Source of the DNA: Earliella scabrosa | Lineage: Eukaryota > Basidiomycota > Agaricomycetes > Polyporales > Polyporaceae | Length of the DNA: 64,000 bases | Reading direction: 5' to 3' | NCBI GenBank assembly: GCA_022605405.1 | Contig: JABYQQ010000013.1 | Coordinates: forward strand, 1,178,001 to 1,242,000 | Shown: piece by piece, positions 33,507 to 43,985 of the stretch | How the letters are laid out: each line of letters begins with the position of its first letter | Position numbering within the stretch: the stretch's first letter is position 1 | Notes under the pieces: model-generated | What the model was told of the DNA's origin: nothing | What the model saw: the letters and a program-made list of their open reading frames with translations, nothing else | Database searches by the model: none | Translations under genes and position numbers: made by a program

Positions 33507-35009
33507 TCACTTCAAGGACGACGTGTCGCTGTCCGCGCGCACCCACTCGGAGCGCTGCGAGCGCGTGATAGGCTGGTCGGGGTCCATCACGTCCTCGGGG
33601 AACATCTCGTACGACACCGGTCGCGCGACGGGGCCCATCGACACAACGGCGTCACGCTCCAAGTCGATGTAGAACGTGCTTGTCGGCGACAGGCTGTTGT
33701 CCAGCGGACCTGGGACAGCAGCCGAGCCACGCGCCTTCGCCCTGGGCGGGAGAGCCGGCACGGGCGGGGGCGAGGCCATCGTCGACTGGCTCCAGCACGA
33801 CTTGAGACGGAGAGGCCGGAGCGGGCGCACGGGAGCGGGCGCGGGCTTGAGCGAGAAGCGAGGCATGGCGAAGGGCAGGTCGACGCCGCGCCGGGCGCCA
33901 GTTCCGCGCTTGGCCCAGTTCGGGCGCATGCTCTCGTTGCTGACCTTGTGCGAGAGCGAGGCGGCGCCGCTCAGGACGCGGCTGGTCCAGGTCGTGCGCC
34001 GCGCGGGAGGCCCGTATGCGACAGAGTCGAACGAACCGGCGGAGCCCTTGCGTGGCTGCCAGACCGGGGACGTGGGCGTTGAGGGGAACTTCGGAAGCTC
34101 GAGCGGGGACTGGGGTTGCGGGGAGGGAGGGAGGGCCTTGGTGTGCTGCTCGAAGATGGGCGTCGAGTAGTGGAACGAGGCACGCTTGATGTCGACCACA
34201 TCGGAGAAGCGGTGTGCTTTCTCGCTGACGATCGGTCGGGCTGGCCGGGACTCGAGAGAGTTGGCAGGCTCAACGAACCACGGGACGGCGCGGACGGAAG
34301 TCGTCCACACGTTCGGGATGACACTCATATGTGTGATGGCGGTCGTGAAAAGGGAGAAGGAATACAACAACACTACATGACCAGGTCAGACTCGGGATTT
34401 GAGCGGAAGGAAAGTTACGTACTAATCATGCACGATATCCAGGAGAGTGCGACAGTGAGTGACGAGGAAGCGCATGCGGTGATGCTGACACCTTGGCATA
34501 GGACGGGTGGCCCGTTGATGGTAATAGAGATGGTGCTGGCCAGCTGCAGAGCGGACATGAAGCAGGTCCAAGCGCATTCATAGCGCACCATGTCAACCGG
34601 CTGGGTAGTGAACAAGGGCGCCATTAGGCAGCTAAAATGGCACACGTCAGGATGAGGTGTGGCCGTGATAGCGATATCACTTACATGACCAGGAGGGATA
34701 TGAGGAGACACGAGTTGAAGATCACGAACGTTGGAGCACCGAGCACTGGCTCAAGATGAGCATCCATTGGATGAGAATCTCTGGGACACTGCTACTCACC
34801 GTGAATCTCCAAGCTCCTCAATTCCGTCAGGTTCCAAGCCACAAACCCGATGCAAAGGATATTAACGTAGATTAGGATAGCTGGAATATAGAGTCAGCAA
34901 ATACTGAACCACAGTGCTCAGAAGGTGAGTACGCACCGAAGAGTACGAATCGCAGGACGATGAAGGGGTTCCGCATCTCGGGCGAAGACTGGGGGAATCG
35001 TCCAAGCAT
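33507..35009 (-). CDS. Tetraspan (MARVEL-like) membrane protein with long basic tail
   Basis: The minus-strand gene starts at MLGRFPQSSPEMRNPF (ATG 35009). RFVLF joins through an intron to AILIYVNILCIGFVAWNL (TM1). APTFVIFNSCLLISLLVM forms TM2, an exon with CAWTCFMSALQLASTI TM3, and SWISCMI joined to MLLYSFSLFTTAITHM TM4. The rest is a cytosolic tail of about 270 residues rich in P, S and R, ending SDTSSLK (stop 33507). The four-helix layout with loop lengths of this kind is common among fungal MARVEL-like proteins; I have no specific name. Exon junctions at the first and last TM segments are phase-consistent. Confidence 0.6.
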
Positions 35010-35728
35010 TATGGCTCTGTAGAGATGCTGACGATAGATTATGGTTGGTCGTGTGGACACGAGCGCGTCGGGTCGTCGTGGGTCGGATGGGGGTGCGTAG
35101 CAGAGAAAAGACAGCAGGTAGACACGCAGGCGGGTGAACACGAAGGAACGTCAGGGGCCTGAGTGCGCAGAGAAAATGGGAGTGGTTCAGCAAGCAAGCC
35201 AGGCCGGGAGTCGACCGAAGGAGGAGGGCACTTTAAAGGCGGAGGATATGGAGCCAAAGGGACGTCTAGGGGACGTTAAAGTCGGTCTTGCAAAGCAGTC
35301 TAAAGCAGTCCAAGCTGACCGCCGGGGCCACAAAGGAGTGGGCAGACGCATAGTCGGCTTTAAATGCGAGGTGGTCCGGGAACTTGACACGCGAAGGACA
35401 ATGGGCTGCTTCAAGAACAATAGCAGGGCGCCTGGCGTCGGTGGCCAGCTCTAACAATGCGCGCGCGCGTCGTTGTACTTGTACTTATTCCAGCCGCCAG
35501 AGGCTTCTCGCGCGTCGGTGCCTAGTTTCTTGGGATGATTAATTGATTATCATGAGCGTGATGAGCCGTAGCAGCAGTCGTCGCGGAGCATGAGAGTGGT
35601 CGAAGTGAAAGTGAAGTCGCTGAGAGCGCTCGCGCGCTGCGTCGTCCTCGTGCGCTTCTCGCCCACCCGCAAACACAGCAAAATGCGCAACTCTATGCGA
35701 CCGCTACCCCCTACCAAACTCTTCAGTT
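35010..35728. other. Spacer upstream of the tetraspan gene and of U6
   Basis: It holds the promoter region of the minus-strand tetraspan gene and the 5' flank of the U6 gene. A plus-strand frame at 35134-35454 is low-complexity and not supported. Confidence 0.5.
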
Positions 35729-35752
35729 GTCCCCTTCGGGGTGACATACGAA

Positions 35753-35783
<31 letters not shown>

Positions 35784-35854
35784 GGCCCCTGCACAAGGAT
35801 GACACGCTTTCCCGGAGTGGTAGACCTACGGGTCTCAATATTTATTGTCTTTTT
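35729..35854 (+). ncRNA. U6: U6 spliceosomal snRNA
   Basis: The conserved core is unmistakable: a 5' stem-loop with a CTTCGG apex, then AAATTGGAACGATACAG, the ACAGAG box, AGATTAGCATGGCCCC (the AGC triad region) and TGCACAAGGATGACACGC (start of the internal stem-loop). There is no intron. After the core, the 3' part differs from the human and yeast ends and contains AGACC-TACG-GGTCT, a perfect 5-bp stem with a UNCG-type tetraloop, before a T5 run at 35850-35854 that would end Pol III transcription. The U6 RNA base-pairs with U4 and U2 and forms the catalytic centre of the spliceosome. The exact 3' end is inferred. Confidence 0.9.
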
Positions 35855-36304
35855 ACTGTCGTTTCACCCGAGCAACTTCAAGCATATCATGGTGTCGCTA
35901 TTCTGAGGTATGGCTGGTAGCTACACGAGGGGCAATAATATGGCCCGGCTCCCCATAAATACGGTACATGTCTCCAGCTGCCGAAAATCTGGCCCTTCCT
36001 AGTATATGATACATGTACTATTCTGCATCTGATCCAACTCTCATTATTCGGCTTCCCAAGCCTTGATTGACGTTCTGCTCTTCTGTCGAATGGCGTCAGG
36101 TAGCATTTCACACTGTCAAGTGTACACACCGTACAGGTTGTAGCTTACTTCGCGCACAGGAAATACGATCTCGCTCTACTTGACCAGGTGATCTGTGGAC
36201 GGCTGGCTCTCGATCCGCGACATATGTTCATCTCTCTCAATGCTGACTCTGATCGCAATCTTGCTTTGAGTCGGCTCAGGTGCCTGGACGGGATGAGATT
36301 GGCA
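35855..36304. other. Spacer downstream of U6
   Basis: No supported gene. Confidence 0.5.
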
Positions 36305-38501
36305 TTAAGTAGTCGCGAGGCCATGCACTAATCGAGCGACGCACCTCGGGGAGATTCCAGCGTTGAAGGGTGGTAACTCGACTGCCGCGAGAGATCGTGC
36401 GGAGAGGCACGTCGCTGAACAGGTGGATGCCATGCTCGATCTGAAGCTTCCGTGAGTTGAGCCTGTGGTGCACATATTGAGAGGAAATAAGTGGCACGTC
36501 GGCGGATCCCCGGTCAAAGTTCTTTGAAACACATCACTGACACGCTGAACAGTGTATTGGTGTAGGCTTCCGAAACTGTGAGCGGCGGCATAAGGCATGC
36601 AATGGTGTCCGAGTACATCATACCTCTTGACGTGACCGTGAAGGTCGCTACCCAGTAGAGGTTACCAGACGATGCCAGCGCCTACAAAATCAGTCCAGCT
36701 TCTCGTTGATTCAGCGTCACGACGAACGAGTGGGACTACATACCAAGATCAAAGTGATCACATCGAGGATGCTGTCCGAGCCGAGTACGAGTCAACCTCA
36801 TGAGATATGGGGCAACGAAAGATAGTCCATACAGAATTAGCAGTCCTGGAACCGTGGAAGTCGTTAGTCGTTTGACACGAGGTGTCCTCTGAGAATTATG
36901 ATGGTAGTACCACTCACCCGTGTTGATAAATGAGATAATGATGATGTCGACCATGGACTTGGGAGCGTCGCTATAAGGAGACTTGTATCTGACAGTCCGC
37001 CTGTGTGAGGTGGTAGAACATACCGTTTGAAACGTTTGCGTCCTAACTGTATCGCACCGAACATTGCGCCTGTGATAGCGATGTCTGCCGCCACTGCGAA
37101 TCCGAAACAGATCCCAACGAAGACCTAATACATCGCACACGGTATATCATGGTAGTTGACTCGTGAGAGTTCCCTAGACAAATGAACACGCACCTTGTGG
37201 TCGGTAAAGTTTCTCGGAGATTCTGATCTGAGCCTAACCGAACTTCATGACTTGACTGGGAAATGACTGTGTGGAGAGCAAACGCACCCTATAATCGTGA
37301 GGCCTGTCGCAGCGGAAGCGTTTGTTTGCAAAAGAAGAAAGGTAGTAATCGAGGATTCTACCTATCCCAAACGCTGTAAACACACGTCGAGGGTATAGTG
37401 AGCATTGGGTAGAGCGCTAGTCCGATCAAGGAACAACATACAGTTCTGAACCAGATGGAACACGACCTGCAAGAGCGAATAGACTCAGAGGTGGCTTGTA
37501 AGTAACGGGGATCAATGCAGAGCCACCGACGGTGAAGAGAGCCAGAACTCTGAAGCGGAATGCGACTGCATAGTAGATCAGCTTCGTCTTGGCAATGATG
37601 AGACCGATTCGGCTGTTTGCATACCCAACGAGACCCGCTGGATAAAAAATCTAACCAGCACATGTCAGATCGATATGCCACCGTATTCCGGAGATAGTTC
37701 AACGTACATGTGTGTCGTGGTTCCTGTTAGAATCTACGGACACCAGTTCAGAAAAATCAGCTATCCAGACAGTTGGTCCATGTCCGTCACAGTATTAGTA
37801 CTGACCCCGAGTAGTGGTAGTATCTTCGATGATGATTTCAGGCCGTGTGGACATGGACATCAAACAAGAGGACGTACATTGCCGGACCTGTCACGGACAC
37901 TTAGAGCCGGGCGTAACATATATAGACAATGCTCTCATTACTTACCAGATGATCGTTTTGAATGGCTCAGTACTTCCGTACTTCACAACAAAGTCGTAGT
38001 AGCTGTATTTCCCGTAGCGGTTAGCACCGCTTTGGGAGTCCGACGTGCCATGGATGCTCGGCACCTCACCAGTAATGCATCATGCATATTGTGTACGCAG
38101 TCTCCAAGACCCTGTGATACGGTAGTTAATCACACTGGTGGTGAAGCCTGAACAGCGATTTGAAGAGTGTCTCACATGACGACGAATACCTGTCGAATTG
38201 ATTAGTATCACTCACATTGTGGCACGAATGGCAGCGCAACGGGTACAGCCCGATTACTCACAGTCAACCTAATGGACCCGCTGTCTTTGGGGAAGAGACG
38301 GTAGTATCGATAGGCTTGATGCAGCAACAACCCATATAACCTGTACATTCGAGGCACGAAGCGTGAGCCTGATTCCCTGCCACGGAAGGCTCGATGGACA
38401 ACCATTGCGAGAGATACGCACATGGTACTGAAGTAGGACGACATGAAAACAGCACCTGTAGTCTCGGATACAAGTTGCTTGGTGATCGGTTCGGAGTCCA
38501 T
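36305..38501 (-). CDS. DUF6534-like multi-pass membrane protein
   Basis: The minus-strand start is MDSEPITKQLVSETTG (ATG 38501). FMSSYFSTM joins through a GTGCGT intron to LYGLLLHQAYRYYRLFPKD, the N-terminal DUF6534-type signature (LYG..L.Q.Y.YY...PKD). Later exons include LIIAKTKLIYYAVAFRFRVL, AVAADIAITGAMFGAI with QLGRKRFKR, SMVDIIIISFINTG (matches the usual TD.L...L....INTG), GLLILYGLSFVAPY and ASSGNLYWVATFTVTSR, then a serine-rich tail to a stop at 36305. Exons between 37150 and 38200 are only partly resolved. Function unknown; family abundant in Agaricomycetes. Direction is opposite to the DUF6533 array. Confidence 0.6.
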
Positions 38502-39372
38502 GGTGAATTCGACGAAGCGTACGGCCAGGATTCGGGATTATGCTTAGTACACCTACTTGCAGTACATATAGCTCTCGGATCTTGCGGCTGTTCCTGAACC
38601 ACCCTGGGTCCTAATCCGTCTATGTGAAGAGGTGAGGTAATAGGTGTCACGATTTATCTCAGTCCTGTCAATGCAGTCCGAGTCGAAGTCTCGAATGACA
38701 ACGGCATCTGCCTTCAAGCTGAGGATACAACCGGCCGGCTTACACGTATACAGCCACCCGCCTATCTAAGTCCTACGATGCATCGGATATCTGTATAGGT
38801 GGCACTCACCGCCTTGTCATGTACAGCGCTCAACGTCAGGCCCTGCACTCTAGTGCGAACACACCCGACCACAGGACCTGCGCGGGAACCACACTGATCG
38901 GGTGCGGTGAGATAGAAGACGCACTGGTTGACATAACCATCGTAGCTGGGTTCCTGTTCAGTGTGCACGCTTCTTGCCAAGCCTGAGACTCTCACCACCT
39001 GTAGTGGGATTGCACTGGTTGCTTGTCCGGCGGTGTGAAACACTGAGCCAGGCCCTCCAATCCGACGAAGTATCGATATCCGGCGGGATACATCATCTTC
39101 GCAAGCTCGTCAGTACACATCACTCCAACTTGAAACCAGTGTGGACCATTATCTGGCAGTCCTCAGGCCTTCCTGTGTTCCCAGAGTTGCAAACGCACTT
39201 CTGAACTTGTTGCTCCAGGCTTGACGGAGCACTGCAAGTGGGTGCTCTGGATCCAGATTGTATCTCGCACTGCTACTTATCTAGTCATCAATCCAACCCG
39301 AGCTCCCAGACTACGATTACACGCACCCGTTTCCCTATGACTATTAACGAGTCGCCGACCTTCAACTTGAAT
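38502..39372. other. Spacer, possible decayed gene
   Basis: Minus-strand frames here are short and not splice-consistent. They may be decayed exons belonging with the relic at 39373-39640. Confidence 0.35.
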
Positions 39373-39640
39373 GGCACGAGCGCAGCTCGCAGACTCGGAG
39401 TCGCTGCCAATCGAGGACTCCAGCGATTGCAATCCTCAGACACAAACTTTTAAACTGCTGTAGAGGCGCGTACGCGATGAGCTGGAGCGCAGGGTGGCTC
39501 GAAACGTACATGAGTGCGCATGCGATTCCAAACGCCATTAGTCTGCTACCAATAGCGCCTCCGAACCGTAGGTCGCGATATCTGAGTTTGTCAGCACACA
39601 TTTGATCTCCGACCACGCGTTGAGATCTATACACGGGCGC
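39373..39640 (-). pseudogene. Relic of a DUF6534-like gene
   Basis: A minus-strand frame with FGGAIGSRLMAFGIACALM resembles the first TM segment of DUF6534 proteins (LG...IG..L.A...GI...Q). What follows lacks the Y.YY...PKD motif and quickly ends. No complete set of later exons was found between 38.5 and 39.4 kb. I infer a decayed paralogue of the gene at 36305-38501. Confidence 0.35.
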
Positions 39641-40379
39641 TTCCCGGACGCGTCGACGCGTCGCGCATCGTTAGGGAGCTTCACGAGGCTTCACGGCGTT
39701 TCGTTCGGCCTTGCAGAAAGGACGCAAGCGAGGCAACATGATTTGAATCACAGCGTACATCATCTCCAAAATTAATACAAAACGTCCCCAAAAGGCTATA
39801 CCAACCAATGTTGTTGTGCATGAAAGAGAGCAGAGAACTCAGAGGCTTCTCAGGCACTTCCTCTTCGCGCGCGGGACGTATGTAGAGACTGGACTTGCTC
39901 TGAAGCCGGAGTTGACATGACCTGGGAAGGGTAGCAGAGGGAAGGGTCCGGGGGCGGGGAGGACGCTGAAGCCCGTATTACTATGTGTCGGGTTTGACTA
40001 ACTTGGACGGACTCGTGGAGGTACCGGTGGCGGCGGTATTGGAGAGGTAGAGAGTTGCTGATCAAGAGGGCTGAAGATCTTGAATGAAGACTTGACCTGG
40101 TTGGCCCTAGTCAATGGAGGTGTAGCTGCCTCCACCCATCGCTACTTGGAGAATGTGCTGCAGTGCATCGTATGCAGGGGATGTTGGGGACTCGATCACA
40201 GTGCTAGGCGAGATGTTGGCACTGGTAGGAAGCGGAGATATGTCGCTAGACGCAAACTTCGCGGCCGCTCGCCAGCTTAGAGGTGCGGAATTGCGCGAAG
40301 TCATAGGGAGAGCAGCGGGAAGAGTTCAGAGTAAGTACCGCAGTGGCAGTCGCGACGTCAATGAGATGCACGTGCCATC

Positions 40380-40465
40380 TTCTCCTTATAAGGGAATCTA
40401 CCGTATAAGGCGATTCTCCATATAAGGAGAATTCCCTTGTATGGTGATGCCGAGGCTTCGGCATT
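40380..40465. repeat. Nested inverted repeats / serial hairpins
   Basis: The stretch begins with the 10-bp palindrome CCTTATAAGG. It continues with an outer inverted repeat (ATAAGGGAAT against ATTCCCTTGTAT) enclosing ATTCTCC-ATATAA-GGAGAAT (7-bp perfect stem). Immediately after comes ATGCCGA-GGCT-TCGGCAT (7-bp perfect stem, 4-nt loop). Confidence 0.75.
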
Positions 40466-40740
40466 TTCGAAGTCCGAAGAATGGCTGATCTACGGTATCG
40501 AGGGCGCGTTTGATAGCAGACGTTGTAGGACCGTCCCTTCCCCCTTCAATAGGTCCGTCCAAACGTCTGCCTAGGGGAGACAAAAACGCCATGGAAGTTC
40601 GGATCAACCCGCCCACCCAAGGAACATTACATAATATTTGTCGATGACTCGATGTTTGTGCACCGCTAGCGAAGCAAGCGCCGGAGCAAAGTCGAGCACT
40701 GCACGGTCAGGAAAGTTCCGAACTGGCCATGAACTCCCCT

Positions 40741-40785
40741 GTCCATATCCCTTGCGGTGGCATACGAAAGAATTGGAACGATACT
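40741..40785 (+). pseudogene. Truncated U6 snRNA copy
   Basis: It contains CATACGAAAGAATTGGAACG followed by ATAC, matching the U6 gene at 35745-35769 with one mismatch, preceded by a partly eroded 5' stem (GTCC...CCCTTGCGGTGG). The match ends right before the ACAGAG box, so the copy cannot function in splicing. Confidence 0.8.
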
Positions 40786-41161
40786 GATACAAACATTCTC
40801 TTGCGACCGTGTGCGGCTGCTCGCACAGGCTGAAGTCATATTGGCTACGAAACATCCCCCAAGTTGTACAGAGACTCCATCTTTCTCAGTTCTGCCTGCA
40901 GTTCGCAGCGCTGGAGCTCTGCTCCCGACGCCCGTCCAAAGAATCCGAGTTGGTGACCTTGCTGATCCGACTAGCACTCGGATCGCGCCTCTCTCACTCG
41001 CTGTGGCCGTTGCATAGGTCGAACATCACAAGGCTCTGACATATGTACGTACTCCATCATGTTGCAGTTCTCAAAGTTCGTCCGCGCTCACATCCGTGCT
41101 CGTACACCTCGGGACCGGTCTGCTTTTGACTCGATCAAACTCTCACATGCTTGGCATGCAC

Positions 41162-41171
41162 TATATATAAA
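41162..41171 (+). promoter_or_regulatory. TATA box of the metallopeptidase gene
   Basis: TATATATAAA, 97 bp before ATG 41259. Confidence 0.45.
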
Positions 41172-41258
41172 CGGGCCCTCCTGCCAACGCACCCTTGGCT
41201 ATGCCCGTCTCCTCACATAGCCTTTAGATCTCATACTGATCATACTTATCTGTGTAGA

Positions 41259-43838
41259 ATGACTTACTCAACGGAGCTCTTCACCATAGACAATGTCTCA
41301 AGCGGGGAGACCGTTCACCAACGCTGCGTTCTCCTCAAGGGCCATATCAACCACACTCTGCATGGCCCATCTCTCAACGACCATGTCACTATCACTACTA
41401 CCTCTCCCCACGGCCTATCGCTGTTTCCCTCACAGACCTGGCCTGTCGCCGCTTCCGGACACTTCAAAGCACTCCTCATGCTCACGCCAGGCTCGAACAT
41501 GATAACTCTGAAGCTGCCCTCGGAGGTAGTTGCCTCTGCTGACGCCGTCTCGGAGCTGCCCCCATCCTCATCCAGCCTGATCGTGACTTACGTGCCGTTG
41601 CTACAAGTCCCCCCGCTCCGTCTCGCCGTGCTCGTTGCCAAGGACTCGCCACTCCTGATTGACTGCCCTCTGCACAAGGGCGCGGGCATCACGTCCGCGC
41701 ACTCCGATCTCTCTGCTGTCGTCGCCAAGCTGCGCATGACAGCGTACATGTGGCAGGCGCTCACCGCCGAGGACATGCGCGCGAAAGGTCTAGGGCGCCG
41801 CAGCTTCCGCCTCGAGGAAGAATGGGCCCTCGATACCGTCAGCAAATCGTTCGCGCAAGTTGCGCTCGAGAGCGCGTCCGGAGGGGATATGTCCACGATG
41901 CACATGCAGACCACAGCCAAAGTCCACGTCGTCCACTCTGACCGCACCGTCGCCGAGCTGCGGGACCCGGGCATCGCGCAGCAGAACGCGGCCGCGCGGG
42001 AGAAGGAGAAGGACAAGCTGTACGAGCACTTCCACGCCGCCCTGCGCGACTACGGTGGGGAGGCGTTTGCGCCAGCCGCGCACGCCACCGTCGCTGGGCT
42101 CATCCTCGACTCGCACTACTCCGTCCAGCAAGGCCTTATCCTCGCGCACGCCGCGCTCGGGGGCGGCCCGGGCACCGGCGGGTCGAACAAAACCATTGCG
42201 CTCGGGATGTTTGGCAGCCACACGACCTGGGCGTGGCCGCGCTTCATCGAGGAGGTCCCGAGCTGCCTGCTCGATACACACCCCTCCGGCCACCTCGTCG
42301 GGAACGACAACGGCGAGTGCGGCACCGGCTGGCAGGCGTGTGCGGTCGGCCAGGGCGCGTTCCTGCACGAGGTCGGGCACGCGTTCGGGCGCCCGCACAC
42401 GACTGGGATCATGGCGCGCGGGTACGCCCACGACTGGCCGAAGAACTTCCTGCCGTTCACGGCCCCGGGCGTGCTTTCATCGGGCATGCTCGCGGCCGTG
42501 GACCCGGTGATTGAGGGGAAGACGCGGAACGAGGCGGTTTGGGACCTTACTGACGCGCTGCACTTTACGTTCCTGCCGCACTTCCGCCTGCCGGACGACC
42601 CCCCGCGCACCCCCGCGGCCCTTCGCGAAAGTCCGGCTGTTGAGGTGCGACACAATTTCGACGAGGCGAAGGCCGGCTTGGATAACTTGCGCCTCGCGAT
42701 CAGCTCTGTTGCGGGCATCGCGCGCATCTCTTTCAATGGCGTTGACGAGCCGGAGCCGAGCATCGCAGCGCCTGCTACTCGCGCTATCGAGTACACCTAT
42801 GAAGATCTGGCGCGCCGGTTCCGCACGGACGAGGGCGTGGCCGCGCTGGAGCTGCGCGTGCTGGGGATGAACGGCAAAGAGAAGATCGTGAGCGACGTGT
42901 GGGCCATGTTCACCCGGCTGTCCTTCGTGCGGATCCCCGGCTCGCAGATTGTCCTGCGGAAGCGGTCCATCAAGTCGAAGTCGCTCGAGCAGAACGAGCA
43001 CAACGCCGAGTACAAGTACTGGGAGTGGACGGCGCTGCTGAAAGAGCGCGGGGCTGACGGGAGGCGTGAGTCTATGTTCATTCTGAATACCGCACGGACT
43101 GACGACGGATCTTCCCGACAGTGTACCGCGCTACCGCTTTCGACATGCGCGTCGGTGCCATCTTGGACGGCGGGGTGCTGTACTACGAGGACGGCCACAA
43201 GACTCATCTTGGCCCCAGGTGGACGCGCCAAGGACGCGACCACTCCTTTGGCGGCCATGCATCTGAGAAGATTGCCTTGCCAGAGGGTGTAGAGATTGTC
43301 AAGATATCAGTCAACCGAGATCTTCATTTAAACGGCCTTCGCACACACCTTGCCAATGGAACTGCTGGCGGCGATTGCAAGGACGGAGCGCGCTATGGCC
43401 CTTCGAAAGACCACGTCGAGACACTGGGTACGTGACCCCAGTCCGTCGTCGCCCTTTCCATCCGGACATGTAACCGAGCAACTTCTGACTGACCTGTGCA
43501 TGCAGAACCTGGTCCCAATGAGCGGATTGTTGGCTTCTTTGGCCGCAGTGATTGGGGTGTCAATTATAATTGCGTGCAGGAATTCGGCATCATCACTGCG
43601 CCGAAGGATGTAGAGCTTCCGGACGCGGTGTATGACATGCCCGGACTCAAGAACACAGACGGCGGGCTCGGGCCTGTGAGTCAACCGTCACTTTCTCGGA
43701 CGAGACGACTGAGGCTGATCAATCGAGCAGAGACCGGGTCATGGGCACAATGCAGGGCATGGTAACATCTGGGGGCACGGCGCTGGCGAGTACGATGACG
43801 ACGACGTAGATGACGATGACGACGATGACTCGGACTGA
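41259..43838 (+). CDS. Zinc metallopeptidase (PF12044 type) with jacalin-like C-terminal domain
   Basis: One long exon starts at MTYSTELFTIDNVSSG. The catalytic motif HEVGHAFGRPH fits HExxHxxGxxH, followed by TGIMARGYAHDW as in the putative peptidase family that includes yeast YIL108W. After an intron at about 43065-43122 the frame continues VYRATAFDMRVGAILDGGV, then FGGHASEKIALPEGVEI. A second intron leads to NERIVGFFGRSDWGVNYNCVQEFG, a jacalin-lectin-like beta-prism repeat. A last exon gives a Gly/His run and a poly-Asp tail (stop 43838). An upstream in-frame ATG at 41151 lies before the TATA box and is not used. The substrate is unknown. The high GC here contrasts with the region to the left. 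Confidence 0.85.
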
Positions 43839-43985
43839 TCCGCAACAATTAGACAGGTCGCAAAGAGAGCTGTCGGTTCGGTGGGTATGTAGTTCTGAGA
43901 GGTTGACCAGGCTTATGCTGTGATGTTTCTTCCGTACGCCTTCGAGTTATACAAACAATTGTGTACAGGATACCGCCTGCGGTCC

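Larger units (their letters stand above)
39641..41161. other. Gene-free stretch with hairpins and a U6 fragment
   Basis: No supported protein gene. It contains a 16-bp palindrome (39647-39662), nested inverted repeats (40380-40465) and a truncated U6 copy (40741-40785). Confidence 0.55.

Noticed and set aside
33507..34170. Plus-strand frames antisense to the tetraspan tail
   Set aside because: Low-complexity arginine/glycine-rich shadow of the proline-rich minus-strand tail.
41790..42796. Overlapping long frames on both strands in the metallopeptidase exon
   Set aside because: Shadow frames caused by high GC3; the HExxH frame is the conserved one.
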